The notes under the pieces were generated by a model, which worked only from the letters and a program-made list of their open reading frames with translations, was not told the DNA's origin and made no database searches. Shown piece after piece: positions 1-8,616 of a DNA stretch of 64,000 bases. This DNA comes from Lewinellaceae bacterium. GTDB lineage: Bacteria > Bacteroidota > Bacteroidia > Chitinophagales > Saprospiraceae. Within the stretch, counting starts at the first letter, position 1. Each line of letters begins with the position of its first letter. The DNA lies in NCBI GenBank assembly GCA_016719605.1, contig JADJYW010000004.1, positions 1 through 64,000 of the forward strand, given 5' to 3'. A program made the translations under genes and the position numbers.

Positions 1-178
1 TTTTGATGAAGACCTCTTGGAAGATATCCTCCGCAAGGGCTTGATCTTTGACAAACAGGTAAATAGATGTGTAGATTTTCGACTTGTAACGGTGGAGAAG
101 CACCTCGAAGGCTTGTTCGTCACCATCAACATAGCGTGCGATCAATTCTTGATCGTTGACCAACGGCATAACTTGCAT
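1..178 (-). CDS. ECF-type RNA polymerase sigma factor, 5' part only (runs off the window)
   Basis: The minus strand from 178 (or the in-frame ATG at 169) encodes a conserved sigma-70 region 2 start: a 'LIARYVDGDEQAFEVL' helix, then 'YKSKIY' and 'AEDIFQEVFIK', the core-binding and -10 recognition segment of extracytoplasmic-function sigma factors. The gene continues beyond base 1, so region 4 is not visible. Proteins of this type bind core RNA polymerase and direct it to a small regulon, often under control of a membrane anti-sigma factor; no such partner lies on the visible side. The roughly 260 bases between this gene and the CNNM gene contain no gene I can support, only the divergent promoter of the CNNM gene. 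Confidence 0.85.
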   Translation of the reverse strand, partial: MQVMPLVNDQELIARYVDGDEQAFEVLLHRYKSKIYTSIYLFVKDQALAEDIFQEVFIK

Positions 179-418
179 AAGCAAAGGTTTTATTTGCTGT
201 TTTACCAGTTAAATAAACAAGAGCATTTAAATGGTGTACAAGTTTTAGCCGATACGCAAAAGATGTTTAGGTAAATAAATGAGTGGTGCCGAACTGTAAT
301 GCGGTGCCAAAAGTAGGTTGTTATTGTATACGAGCAAAAGTTATTTTCTTTTTTAACGCTTTTTAACAACCACTCAGGCAACCAAACAAATGTTGTGCAA
401 AAACACGGTACTTTGCGC

Positions 419-426
419 TACTTTTG
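419..426 (+). promoter_or_regulatory. Bacteroidota -7 promoter box TACTTTTG
   Basis: Exact match to TAnnTTTG, 12 nt before the ATG at 439 of the CNNM-family gene. The short leader supports the ATG at 439 over the in-frame TTG at 424, which lies inside the box. Confidence 0.6.
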
Positions 427-438
427 TGGCGATTTTTC

Positions 439-1731
439 ATGGAAATAACCATCGTTTTACTTCTGATCGTCCTGCACGGCTTTTTTGTGTTGGGCAAAAG
501 TGCTTTGATTACGGCCAAACGAGCCAAACTCGAAAGCGAAAAAGCAGCAGGAAGCCGTAGCGCCGCTACCGCTGTGGCATTGCTGGACAACAGCGATATG
601 TTCCTGTTGGCTATGCAGATCGGCATCACGTTGCTCAGTATCGTAGAAGGCACATACGCCGGATTGAAACTGGGCGGATGGGCCATACCTTTAGTGGCGG
701 ATGTCCCATCTCTGGCGCCTTATGCAGGCTCTATCTCGTTGGTGCTGGTTATCTCGTTGATAGCCTGCCTTGCGCTGGTCGTCGGCGAACTGGCACCGAA
801 ATACATCGCCGTACAGCACTCCGAATCCATTACCCTCGCTTTTGCACCGTTTTTGAATTTCTTCGCGCAGGTACTCCGACCCTTTGCACGCTTCCTCAAC
901 TGGATCACCAGGATATTCTTGCGTATGTTTCTCATCAAGCCCGGCGGAGAACAGCATATTTCCGAAGAAGAAATCAAGCACATGGTGAAAAAGGCCAATC
1001 AACAAGGCGTGCTGGAGCAAAAAGAAAGCGAGTTTATCCAGAACATCCTGCGTTTTGCCGACAGGGATGCCTACACCATTATGACACATCGTAACGACCT
1101 CGAATGGCTGGATGTACATGCTCCGATGGAGGAAAATGATCGCATCATCCGGGAGAGTGGCTTCACCAAGTTTTTGGTGTGCGACGATTCCATTGAAAAC
1201 ATCCTGGGGGTATTAAAACTGCGGGACTACATTGATAGCTGCCACAAACCCGATTTTGATTTGCGGGGCATTCTTGCGCCGCCGCTGTATGTGCCCGAAA
1301 CCATGAACGCGCTCAAAATCCTGGAGCGCTTCCGCAATGAGCGCAACTACTTTGCCGTCGTGGTAGACGAGTACGGCTCTATCCAGGGTATTATCACCCT
1401 GCACGACCTGACCGAAAACATCTTTGGCGCCCTGCCGGATGTGGACGATATTGAGTATCCAGCCATTGTCACCCGCGAGGACGGGAGCCTGCTCGTTGAG
1501 GGAGGTATCCCGATTGACGAAATGCGCGATACCGTTGATATCAAGGAGTTTGATCTCCATGACGCCGACTACGCCACGCTTGCCGGCTACATCCTGCACA
1601 AACTTGGAGAAATCCCCAGTGCAGGAGACTACTTTGAGTCGGAGGGCTACCGTTTTGAGATCGTAGATATGGATAAGAGCAAAATTGACAAGGTGCTTAT
1701 CTCCAGGTTGGTACTGAGTGATGAACAATAA
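439..1731 (+). CDS. CNNM/CorC (HlyC) family membrane protein, DUF21 plus CBS pair
   Basis: 430-residue inner-membrane protein. Residues 1-170 form a DUF21/CNNM membrane domain with hydrophobic segments near 1-18, 55-75 and 98-118, and the family motif GELAPK at 116-121. A tandem CBS pair follows (about 190-330, including 'VVVDEYGSIQGIITLHDL'), then a CorC_HlyC C-terminal domain (about 345-430). The family is linked to Mg2+/Co2+ handling; in Bacteroidota the close relative GldE sits beside the gliding lipoprotein GldD. No gldD is adjacent here, so I keep the general name. The peroxiredoxin gene follows 65 nt downstream on the same strand. Confidence 0.88.
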   Translation: MEITIVLLLIVLHGFFVLGKSALITAKRAKLESEKAAGSRSAATAVALLDNSDMFLLAMQIGITLLSIVEGTYAGLKLGGWAIPLVADVPSLAPYAGSISLVLVISLIACLALVVGELAPKYIAVQHSESITLAFAPFLNFFAQVLRPFARFLNWITRIFLRMFLIKPGGEQHISEEEIKHMVKKANQQGVLEQKESEFIQNILRFADRDAYTIMTHRNDLEWLDVHAPMEENDRIIRESGFTKFLVCDDSIENILGVLKLRDYIDSCHKPDFDLRGILAPPLYVPETMNALKILERFRNERNYFAVVVDEYGSIQGIITLHDLTENIFGALPDVDDIEYPAIVTREDGSLLVEGGIPIDEMRDTVDIKEFDLHDADYATLAGYILHKLGEIPSAGDYFESEGYRFEIVDMDKSKIDKVLISRLVLSDEQ

Positions 1732-1796
1732 TGCTTGCCGCCCGTTTCCAACAGCACTGCTGTATCGGCATCTTGAGCACATCACTAAAACATCGT

Positions 1797-2252
1797 ATGT
1801 TCCATTTAAAAGAAGGCGATCAAGCCCCCGATTTTTCGACCCTGAATGAAAAGGGCGAAACTGTTCAACTGACCAATTTCAAGGGCAAAAAACTCGTCCT
1901 GTATTTTTATCCGAAAGACGACACGCCAGGCTGTACAGCGGAGGCATGCAGCCTGCGCGACGGCTACCCAAAATTCATCGCACAAGGCTACGAGATACTC
2001 GGTGTAAGCCCGGATTCGGTGAAAAAACACGTCAAATTTATTGAAAAGTACAGCCTGCCGTTCAGCCTGTTAGCCGACGAGGATCACAGCGTGGCTACTG
2101 CCTATGGTGTGTGGGGGCCTAAAAAATTTATGGGTCGGGCGTACGACGGCATCCACCGCACCACTTTCGTCATTGATGCTGCCGGCAAAATCGAGCAGAT
2201 CATCACCAAAGTGGATACCAACGACCATACGGGGCAGCTGCTGGGCGCGTAA
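1797..2252 (+). CDS. bcp: Thioredoxin-dependent peroxiredoxin, Bcp/PrxQ type
   Basis: 151-residue cytosolic peroxiredoxin that reduces H2O2 and organic hydroperoxides with thioredoxin-derived electrons. The motif 'FYPKDDTPGCTAEACSLRD' places the peroxidatic Cys at 46 and the resolving Cys at 51, the i/i+5 spacing of the two-Cys PrxQ class. The start at 1797 (MFHLKEGDQAPDF) fits family length; an in-frame upstream extension from 1731 adds 22 unrelated residues. Its TAA abuts the stop codon of convergent lptB with no bases between, so neither gene has a private 3' UTR and their transcripts must overlap. Confidence 0.93.
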   Translation: MFHLKEGDQAPDFSTLNEKGETVQLTNFKGKKLVLYFYPKDDTPGCTAEACSLRDGYPKFIAQGYEILGVSPDSVKKHVKFIEKYSLPFSLLADEDHSVATAYGVWGPKKFMGRAYDGIHRTTFVIDAAGKIEQIITKVDTNDHTGQLLGA

Positions 2253-2993
2253 CTATAATTCAATCACCTTGCGCCGCAGCTCGAAGTGTTTGCCGAGGTA
2301 AACCTTGCGCACCATTTCATCGGCAGCCAACTCCTCAGCAGTTCCGGCACGTAGAATGGCTCCTTCAAACATGAGGTAGGCGCGATCGGTGATGCTGAGG
2401 GTTTCCTGCACGTTGTGGTCGGTGATAAGGATGCCGATATTTTTGGTCTTGAGTTTGGCCACGATGTACTGGATGTCCTCCACGGCGATGGGGTCAATAC
2501 CTGCAAACGGTTCGTCCAGCAAGATGAACTTGGGGTCGCTGGCCAAAGCCCGTGCAATCTCGGTACGCCGTCGTTCGCCACCGGAGAGCGTATCGCCGTT
2601 GCTCGTGCGCACCTTGTGCAGATTGAATTCGTCAATAAGTTCCTCCAACTTGTCTTGTTGCTCCTTTTTATTCAAGCGCCCCATCTCCAATACGGCCCGG
2701 ATATTATCCTCCACACTCAGTTTGCGAAATACGCTGGGCTCCTGCGGCAAGTAACCGATTCCGTTCTGCGCACGGCGGTACATAGGCAGGTCGGTGATCG
2801 CTGCATCGTCGAGAAAAACCTTGCCCTCGGTAGGCTTGATGAATCCGACGACCATGTAGAACGAGGTGGTCTTGCCCGCGCCATTGGGGCCAAGCAGCCC
2901 GACGATCTCGCCTTGTTTCACATCGAAGGAAACATCGCGTACGACGGTGCGTTTGCCGTAAACTTTGAGCAGGTGTTCGGCGCGCAGGATCAT
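2253..2993 (-). CDS. lptB: LPS export ABC transporter ATP-binding protein LptB
   Basis: 246-residue ATPase that powers LptFG extraction of lipopolysaccharide from the inner membrane. Walker A GPNGAGKT at 35-42, Q-loop in 'YLPQEPSVFRKLSVEDNI' (81-98), signature LSGGE at 136-140, Walker B FILLDE at 156-161 and H-loop His at 193. The 'PQEPSVFRKL' block is characteristic of LptB rather than of amino-acid or lipoprotein ABC ATPases. Its ATG overlaps the yqeY stop (ATGA), so the two genes are probably translationally coupled. LptF/G are not in the window. Confidence 0.95.
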   Translation of the reverse strand: MILRAEHLLKVYGKRTVVRDVSFDVKQGEIVGLLGPNGAGKTTSFYMVVGFIKPTEGKVFLDDAAITDLPMYRRAQNGIGYLPQEPSVFRKLSVEDNIRAVLEMGRLNKKEQQDKLEELIDEFNLHKVRTSNGDTLSGGERRRTEIARALASDPKFILLDEPFAGIDPIAVEDIQYIVAKLKTKNIGILITDHNVQETLSITDRAYLMFEGAILRAGTAEELAADEMVRKVYLGKHFELRRKVIEL

Positions 2994-3436
2994 GCTCCGA
3001 GCAGTTTTTTTACGGCTTCCGAAACCAATCTTCCCTCTGCTTTGCCTGCGAGTTTTTTATTGGCAGCCCCCATGACCTTGCCCATATCCCGGGGCGATTC
3101 GGCGCCCACCTCAGCAATAACCTCGCGTACAGCGGCTTCCAGTTCCGCACCCTCCATCATGGCAGGCAGGTAGCGTTTGATAATTTCGATCTCTTCGATC
3201 TCTTTCTGCGCCAGCTCCGGACGGTTGTTTTTTACAAAGATATCATACGAATCCTGTCGGCTTTTCAACAGCTTTTGAAGCATCTGCACCTCGCGAGCCT
3301 CATCAAGCGCCTGACCGGTGCCGTCCGTCTTGGCTAATAAAATGACGCTCTTGATGGCGCGGATACCCCGAAGGGCAATCTCGTCTTTGGCCTTCATGGC
3401 AACAACGAGGTCTTTGTTGATTCTTTCTTCTAACAT
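2990..3436 (-). CDS. yqeY: GatB/YqeY domain-containing protein
   Basis: 148-residue stand-alone YqeY protein, similar to the C-terminal tail domain of the amidotransferase subunit GatB, which contacts tRNA. Visible family features are the N-terminal 'LEERINKDLVVAMKAKDE', the basic 'LLKSRQDSYDIF' helix and the C-terminal 'GAESPRDMGKVMGAANKKLAGKAEGR' region with a GKAEGR turn. The precise function of stand-alone YqeY is not established. First gene of a two-gene operon with lptB, with a TAGTTTTG promoter box 34 nt upstream. Confidence 0.9.
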   Translation of the reverse strand: MLEERINKDLVVAMKAKDEIALRGIRAIKSVILLAKTDGTGQALDEAREVQMLQKLLKSRQDSYDIFVKNNRPELAQKEIEEIEIIKRYLPAMMEGAELEAAVREVIAEVGAESPRDMGKVMGAANKKLAGKAEGRLVSEAVKKLLGA

Positions 3437-3470
3437 AAGTTGTGTAAACTGTACCCGTAAACAAGAACCA

Positions 3471-3478
3471 CAAAACTA
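3471..3478 (-). promoter_or_regulatory. -7 promoter box TAGTTTTG for yqeY-lptB
   Basis: Minus-strand match to TAnnTTTG, 34 nt upstream of the yqeY ATG. Confidence 0.5.
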
Positions 3479-3536
3479 CAACTTTTCCGAAAGCACTGAT
3501 CCCAGGCCACGGGCGGGATAGTTCCAAACGAGGGCG

Positions 3537-4931
3537 TCACAATTCCAAACGTTTTTCCTTGATCAAACGCGCCACATCTTCCGGCACATTTTTTTCCCAG
3601 CCGGGCATATTGCTGCGAATCATGCGCAACACTTCTTTGTGGTAGATGTGCAGGTTGTCGGGGTTTACACCCTGTACATCCACCACATTGCGGTGATCCA
3701 GCAAGTGCTGGTAGAGGAAGTGGATGTCCTTGGGCACGTCTATCGTGTGGGCCGTGATCAGGTTGCCATTTTCCAAACGGGCGGGATAAACGTAGAAGCG
3801 GACGTGCCGCAAAAACAGTTCGCCAAAAGCGCCGAGCAGGTTGTCGGGATTCTGATGGTATGTTTCGAGGATGATATTCTGAAATTTTCGAGCGCCGAGT
3901 GCCAAACCAATGCGCGGCACGCGGTAGTCGCGGAAATAAGCAATCAGTTTTTTGTGCTGCACGCAGTTGGACAGGATGACTGTTTGGCCGAGAGCGCAGA
4001 GAATTTCGGCGCGATTCAGGAAATCCCGTTCGCTCAGTTCGCCCTCGGCGCGCAGGTTCTCGAGGGTTATTTCGGTGAGAAAATACGCCTGATGGGCATC
4101 CACGTCGGGTTCGGCGGTGAACTGGGCGTAGGTGCAGCGCACCATGTCCTGCTGCACGAGTGTTGGCGGTTTGTAACTGCCACGTGCGATGAGGATTGAT
4201 TTTTTGTAAAGCAATTCGCTGGCATGCAGGGGTGTGCCGTCGGGGCCAAACATGGCTACATCGGTGAGGCCGTTTTTGACAGCCCACAGGCAAACCAGGC
4301 GGTTGTCTACCCCCGCAAAATCCGGGCCTTGCAGCCGCACGAGGTCAATGGCGACGCGGCCGTGCAGGTTGTCCAAAAGTGACTGTACGAGCGTTTCCGG
4401 TTCGTTGTGGTATCGAAAACAGGCGTAAATGAGGTTGACGCCGAGGATGCCAACGGCCTGTTGCTGGAGGCGGTTGTCGTTGTCGAGCAGGCGGGTGTGC
4501 AGCACCACATCGTTGGGCGCTGCGCCGGGCCGGAGCTGGAAACGCAGGCCCAGCCAGCCGTTGCCTTTGTTGGTTTTTTGAAAATTGATCGCAGAAACCG
4601 TGTCGGCAAAAGCGAAAAAATTCTGATCGGATCGCGAGGCGCGCAGCCGCGTTTCCAGCAGGCCAAACTCGTGGTTGAGCATTTTGTACAGCCGCGGTTC
4701 GCACACATAGCGTCCCTTGTGCTCGGGGCCGTAGATTTCGTCGGACACCGTTTTATCATAGGCACTCATTGTCTTGGCAATGGTACCCGCAGCAGCGCCC
4801 ACCTGAAAAAAATAACGGGCGACTTCCTGCCCGGCGCCGATTTCAGCAAAAGCGCCATAAATATGCGGATCGAGGTTTATTTCGAGTGCCTTTTGCTCGG
4901 TTTCGAGGGTTCTGCGCGATGTTATTGTCAT
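3537..4931 (-). CDS. Conserved protein of unknown function (464 aa)
   Basis: No signal peptide, membrane segment or catalytic motif that I recognise, so probably a soluble cytosolic protein. The N-terminal block 'EIGAGQEVARYFFQVGAAAG' followed by 'TIAKTMSAYDK' is strikingly conserved-looking. From memory, similar proteins occur in Bacteroidota and cyanobacteria, sometimes under labels such as 'TonB-dependent receptor', which nothing here supports: there is no signal sequence, plug or barrel. A GADP-like NAD-fold is not evident either. It is monocistronic by position, with a TATCTTTG box 11 nt upstream of the ATG. Function left open. Confidence 0.75.
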   Translation of the reverse strand: MTITSRRTLETEQKALEINLDPHIYGAFAEIGAGQEVARYFFQVGAAAGTIAKTMSAYDKTVSDEIYGPEHKGRYVCEPRLYKMLNHEFGLLETRLRASRSDQNFFAFADTVSAINFQKTNKGNGWLGLRFQLRPGAAPNDVVLHTRLLDNDNRLQQQAVGILGVNLIYACFRYHNEPETLVQSLLDNLHGRVAIDLVRLQGPDFAGVDNRLVCLWAVKNGLTDVAMFGPDGTPLHASELLYKKSILIARGSYKPPTLVQQDMVRCTYAQFTAEPDVDAHQAYFLTEITLENLRAEGELSERDFLNRAEILCALGQTVILSNCVQHKKLIAYFRDYRVPRIGLALGARKFQNIILETYHQNPDNLLGAFGELFLRHVRFYVYPARLENGNLITAHTIDVPKDIHFLYQHLLDHRNVVDVQGVNPDNLHIYHKEVLRMIRSNMPGWEKNVPEDVARLIKEKRLEL

Positions 4932-4942
4932 GGTACTTTTTT

Positions 4943-4950
4943 CAAAGATA
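4943..4950 (-). promoter_or_regulatory. -7 promoter box TATCTTTG
   Basis: Minus-strand TAnnTTTG match, 11 nt before the ATG at 4931, implying a very short leader. Confidence 0.5.
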
Positions 4951-5041
4951 TTTCAGGCAAGCAGCGTATCCAAGGCTCCGCCGCGGCGCTTGTTTTTCAA
5001 AAAAAACAGGTACGGCTTCGAGGAAAAATAAACACCCGCTC

Positions 5042-5809
5042 CTAAATGTCAATCTCCATCCAAACCGGACAATGGTCGGAATGTACCACGTCGGTCAGAT
5101 GGCGTGCATCGGTAATCCGGTCGGCCAGGTTGTCGGTTACCGACTGGTAGTCAATGCGCCAGCCTTTGTTGTTGCCGCGCGCGCCGGCACGAAACGTCCA
5201 CCAGCTGTACTCGACCAGATCGGGGTGTTTGTGTCGAAAGGCATCGGTGAATCCGCTGCCGAACCACCGGGTCATCCAGGCACGCTCTTCGGGCAAAAAA
5301 CCGCTGGATTTTTTGTTGCCTTTTGGGTCGTGAATGTCCAGTTCCGTGTGGGCGATGTTGTAGTCGCCCACAATTATGAGCCGGGGGCGTTCTTTTTTCA
5401 ATTCAGTCACCCAGCGGGAAAAATCATCGAGGAAATCCATTTTGAATGCCTGGCGTTCTTCGCCCGTGGTACCGGAGGGAAAGTAGCAATTGAGCACCGA
5501 CCAGTCGCCAAAATCAGTGCGCAGGAAACGCCCTTCGCGGTCATATTTTTCAATACCACAACCGACCACCACACTGTCCGGCTCGCGTTTGCAGAGCGTA
5601 CCCACGCCACTATACCCTTTCTTTTCGGCCGAGTGCCAATAGTGCCGATAACCCAGCGCTTCTATTTCCAGCAAAGGTATATCCTCCGGTCTCGCCTTGG
5701 TTTCCTGCAAACAAACGATATCAAACTGCTCCCGGCCCAGCCAATCCAGCAAATTCTTGGAAATAGCCGAGCGCAAACCGTTGACGTTGTAACTGACAAG
5801 TGTAGTCAT
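5042..5809 (-). CDS. xth: Exodeoxyribonuclease III (AP endonuclease)
   Basis: 255-residue Mg2+-dependent AP endonuclease/3'-5' exonuclease for base-excision repair. The exonuclease-endonuclease-phosphatase fold is shown by 'SYNVNGLRS' at the start, metal-binding Glu36 in LQETK (34-38), 'GDYNIAHTELDIHDPKGN' and the terminal 'SDHCPVW' with the catalytic Asp-His. The ATG at 5809 was chosen because it gives the typical length; the same frame is open further upstream only because the G-rich repeat there has no stop. Separated from pyrH upstream by the GGTTGGAGG repeat array. Confidence 0.95.
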   Translation of the reverse strand: MTTLVSYNVNGLRSAISKNLLDWLGREQFDIVCLQETKARPEDIPLLEIEALGYRHYWHSAEKKGYSGVGTLCKREPDSVVVGCGIEKYDREGRFLRTDFGDWSVLNCYFPSGTTGEERQAFKMDFLDDFSRWVTELKKERPRLIIVGDYNIAHTELDIHDPKGNKKSSGFLPEERAWMTRWFGSGFTDAFRHKHPDLVEYSWWTFRAGARGNNKGWRIDYQSVTDNLADRITDARHLTDVVHSDHCPVWMEIDI

Positions 5810-5813
5810 AAAA

Positions 5814-5940
5814 GGTTGGAAATGGTTGGAGGGTTGGAAGGTTGGAGGGTTGGAAGGTTGGAGGGTTTCTGGTTGGAGGGTTGGAGGGTTGGAGGGTTGT
5901 GCATAACCAGAAACCTTCCAACCCTCCAACCAGAAACCTT
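5814..5940. repeat. GGTTGGAGGGTTGGAAGG intergenic repeat array with inverted end
   Basis: About 87 bases of imperfect units of GGTTGGAGG/GGTTGGAAGG with an occasional TTTCTGGTT, then the reverse complement (AACCAGAAACCTTCCAACC) after the short spacer GTGCAT, so the right half can fold as a hairpin. It fills the whole gap between pyrH and xth. The same family recurs at 36543, 39173 and 60383/60572. Confidence 0.9.
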
Positions 5941-5942
5941 TT

Positions 5943-6656
5943 TTAACCCTCAACGAGGGTGCCGACGTCCTCTCCGAGCGCGATGCGGCGCAAGTTGTCG
6001 GGCGCGTTGATGTCGAACACAATGATGGGCATGTTGTTTTGGCGGCAGAGTGTGAAGGCTGTCATGTCCATCACTTCGAGGCCGAGATTGATCACTTTGG
6101 CGAAGGTGAGTTTATCAAACTTGATGGCCGAGGGGTCTTTTTCGGGATCGGCGGTGTAGATGCCGTCCACCCGGGTTCCTTTCAGGATCACATCGGCAGC
6201 TATTTCATTGGCGCGCAGGGCAGCGGCGCTATCGGTAGTGAAGTAGGGGTTGCCGGTGCCCGCAGCGCAGATCACCACCCGACCTTTTTCCAGATGCCTG
6301 ATCGCCCGACGGCGGATGTACGGCTCGGCGATGCTCTCCATACGCAACGCAGTCATGAGGCGGGTAAAAACGCCGACACTTTCCAGGGCACTTTGCAACG
6401 CCAGGCCGTTGATCACGGTGGCAAGCATACCCATGTAATCGCCCGTAACGGGTTCGATACCCGAGCCATTGGCCTGAATACCCCGGAAGATATTGCCGCC
6501 GCCGATAACCACAGCGACCTCCACGCCCAGATCGTGCAATTCCTTGATCTGATAGGCATAGTGTTGGAGCATATCGGACTCGATACCGTAGCGTTGTTTG
6601 CCCATCAGGCTCTCGCCGGAGAGTTTCAGCAATACGCGTTTGTACTTGATGGCCAT
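5943..6656 (-). CDS. pyrH: UMP kinase
   Basis: 237-residue amino-acid-kinase-fold enzyme that phosphorylates UMP to UDP in pyrimidine nucleotide synthesis. Motifs: N-terminal 'RVLLKLSGESLMG' (phosphate binding), 'GGGNIFRG', and 'CAAGTGNPYFTTDSAA' for UMP/ATP recognition, then 'ADVILKGTRVDGIYTADP'. The start at 6656 (MAIKYKRV) gives the family length; an in-frame 11-residue extension exists upstream. The stop lies directly against the repeat array. An intrinsic terminator at 6719-6756 separates it from the upstream lipoprotein gene, so it is likely transcribed from its own promoter in 6657-6718. Confidence 0.96.
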   Translation of the reverse strand: MAIKYKRVLLKLSGESLMGKQRYGIESDMLQHYAYQIKELHDLGVEVAVVIGGGNIFRGIQANGSGIEPVTGDYMGMLATVINGLALQSALESVGVFTRLMTALRMESIAEPYIRRRAIRHLEKGRVVICAAGTGNPYFTTDSAAALRANEIAADVILKGTRVDGIYTADPEKDPSAIKFDKLTFAKVINLGLEVMDMTAFTLCRQNNMPIIVFDINAPDNLRRIALGEDVGTLVEG

Positions 6657-6718
6657 GATCAGGTCTGTTTTTTTGTTTTTGAAAATCAAGTCTGGGGCGT
6701 AGCGGCAGGATTGCGGGC

Positions 6719-6756
6719 AAAAAAAATCCTCCAGGCGCTTTAATCGCGAGGAGGAT
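6719..6756 (-). terminator. Rho-independent terminator (minus strand)
   Basis: Stem ATCCTCC (6726-6732) with GGAGGAT (6750-6756), inner GCG/CGC pairing, followed on the minus strand by eight T. It would end the transcript of the lipoprotein gene at 6888-7286 before pyrH. The remaining bases to 6887 hold nothing I recognise. Confidence 0.75.
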
Positions 6757-6887
6757 GGCAGTGTTTTATAAAAAGTAAGGTGTTAGGTGTCGCATGGTCG
6801 CATTTGCCGGATGGGCGTGAATTATGGGGCAAAGAAACGGTGGTTTGGGGAGAATGCACATGTAAAACACCCAGCATCTTTTATTCG

Positions 6888-7286
6888 TCAATGCTTTTCT
6901 GTAACATAGATGATGGTATCCAGTTTGGCCACCCCGTCCAGCGCGATAGTGACGGGCATATTGCCAATCACATCATGCGGGTAGTACAGGCTGTCGTATC
7001 CGATAGCCACCAGCCAGTGCCTGCCCTCCGGAACGGGTTTTATGCAGCCGCGCCCATCTTTGTCGGTTTTGAAAACGGCATCAAAGTAGGCTCCGGGCTG
7101 GTTGTAGCCCGGAAAACTGTCGGCGTTGTACTTGACGTAAACGGTGCAGTCCGAGATCGGCCAGGTGTGGTGCAGCGTGCGCACACAGATCTGCGTGGGC
7201 AGCGGGATAGAGTCCGGAACATCTGGAGCGCAGCCGGCCAACAAAGCGAACGACAAGGGAACAAACACGTTTTTAATCCTTTTCAT
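6888..7286 (-). CDS. Small lipoprotein of unknown function
   Basis: 132 residues with a lipoprotein signal: 'KRIKNVFVPL' n-region, hydrophobic core and lipobox LLAGC, with the acylated Cys at 19. The mature part has a regular beta-strand pattern ('CTVYVKYNADSFPGYNQPG', 'GRGCIKPVPEGRHWLVAIGYD') like a carboxypeptidase-regulatory or transthyretin-like fold, but no specific family is recognisable. Monocistronic, followed by a terminator. Function unknown. Confidence 0.7.
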   Translation of the reverse strand: MKRIKNVFVPLSFALLAGCAPDVPDSIPLPTQICVRTLHHTWPISDCTVYVKYNADSFPGYNQPGAYFDAVFKTDKDGRGCIKPVPEGRHWLVAIGYDSLYYPHDVIGNMPVTIALDGVAKLDTIIYVTEKH

Positions 7287-7414
7287 AAAATACTTTTTTC
7301 ATAAAACGCCAAAATACTGGGCAGGGTTGATAGCCAGCTCCCCCCCCCATTTAACCAAACCACTATTCATGGCAAAAAATACGCAGCTCATTCCACTCCG
7401 CCGTTTGCTTGTTG

Positions 7415-8458
7415 CTACAATCGTCCCCCGTCCACATCCTTCAAAAAGGCGATCAGTCCGTTCATATACGTTTTTTGATCGTCCCACATGCACATGTGGC
7501 TACCGTTGGGGCAGAGCAAAAAACGGCCTTTTTGCACGGCGGTTGAAATCCATTTCATGTGCTCTGGGTCCATGGTGTCGTGCGTGGCGCCGATGCTGAG
7601 CGTGGGTGTTTTGATACCGGGGAGTTGGTCTTTCACGTCCCATTTGGCCAGCCGGCCCGCGATACCAAATTCACTGGGGCCTTGCATGGTCACATACAGG
7701 CTCTGGTTGATTTTATCCAATGCGCGATTCATCGGGTCGGGCCATTGTTCGAGCGGCAGCCGGCAGATGTGTTTGTTGTAAAAATTGGGCAGGAGCAATT
7801 CCATGTACTTCGGGTTGGCATAATCCCCCCGGGCCTCAATTGCCCGGATTTCCTGCAAGACCGCCGGATCCAATTGTTTGGCCAAAACCTCTTCGGCGTA
7901 TTGGCCGTATTCAGGGCAACTGGCCATCATGTTGGAAATGATGAGGCCCTTGAGGTTGTCCTGATACTTAAGCGCATACTGCATGGCGAGTATGCCGCCC
8001 CAGGAGTGCCCGAGCAGGAAAAAATTGTCCTTGTTCAGGCCCAGTGCCTGCCGCACAGTTTCCAGTTCTTCCACATAACGCGGCAAATCCCAGAAGGTCG
8101 TGTCATCGGGGTTGCTGGAAAAACCCGTGCCCAACTGGTCGTAATAGATGAACTCGATGCCCTCGGCCGGCAGAAAACTTTCCATACACTCCCAGTACTC
8201 GTGCGTGCAGCCGGGGCCGCCTTGCAGCAGCAAGAGTTTGATCTTGGGGTTATTGCCGAAACGTTTGGTCCAGAGCGTGAAATCACCCTTGTCGGTTTTG
8301 AGCGGTATGATTTTTATACCGCCGGACTGGACACCCGGTTCGGTGTGGGCAAAGTAACTTCCAAGCGTTTGGCCGGAATCCATAGCGCCGGTGTCGGGAC
8401 TGGAACAGGAAGCAAAAAAGCCGGCCATGGTGACCAGAAGCGTGCAGATGTTTTTCAT
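7415..8458 (-). CDS. Alpha/beta hydrolase lipoprotein, proline iminopeptidase-like
   Basis: 347 residues. N-terminal lipoprotein signal with Cys18 in 'GFFASC', so the enzyme is probably anchored in the periplasm or on the surface. The alpha/beta-hydrolase core shows the oxyanion region LQGGPG (79-84), 'YYDQLGTGFS' (105-114), the nucleophile elbow GHSWGG at 150-155 with Ser152, and a C-terminal 'PNGSHMCMWDD' holding the catalytic His. LQGGPG plus DQLGTG is the pattern of the S33 prolyl aminopeptidase family, which cleaves N-terminal Pro from peptides; the true substrate is not shown by sequence. TAGTTTTG promoter box 34 nt upstream. A C9 run at 7339-7348 lies downstream of the gene. Confidence 0.88.
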   Translation of the reverse strand: MKNICTLLVTMAGFFASCSSPDTGAMDSGQTLGSYFAHTEPGVQSGGIKIIPLKTDKGDFTLWTKRFGNNPKIKLLLLQGGPGCTHEYWECMESFLPAEGIEFIYYDQLGTGFSSNPDDTTFWDLPRYVEELETVRQALGLNKDNFFLLGHSWGGILAMQYALKYQDNLKGLIISNMMASCPEYGQYAEEVLAKQLDPAVLQEIRAIEARGDYANPKYMELLLPNFYNKHICRLPLEQWPDPMNRALDKINQSLYVTMQGPSEFGIAGRLAKWDVKDQLPGIKTPTLSIGATHDTMDPEHMKWISTAVQKGRFLLCPNGSHMCMWDDQKTYMNGLIAFLKDVDGGRL

Positions 8459-8492
8459 AAAAACAGATTTTGGCTGAAATTAAAATTTGGCC

Positions 8493-8500
8493 CAAAACTA
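8493..8500 (-). promoter_or_regulatory. -7 promoter box TAGTTTTG
   Basis: Minus-strand TAnnTTTG match 34 nt upstream of the hydrolase ATG at 8458. Confidence 0.5.
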
Positions 8501-8616
8501 ATACTTGCTTCAGAATGCTATCCTTTTGAAAAAAATTCAAATAGTTACAACCAAAATTCTTGATTAATACCGTATTTCGTGACGATTTTATATTCAAAAC
8601 GAAACGACACCTGCTT

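Noticed and set aside
7339..7348. C9 run near the end of the proline iminopeptidase gene as a repeat element copy
   Set aside because: Lacks the G-rich inverted half and the AAAGGGG core; probably a simple homopolymer.
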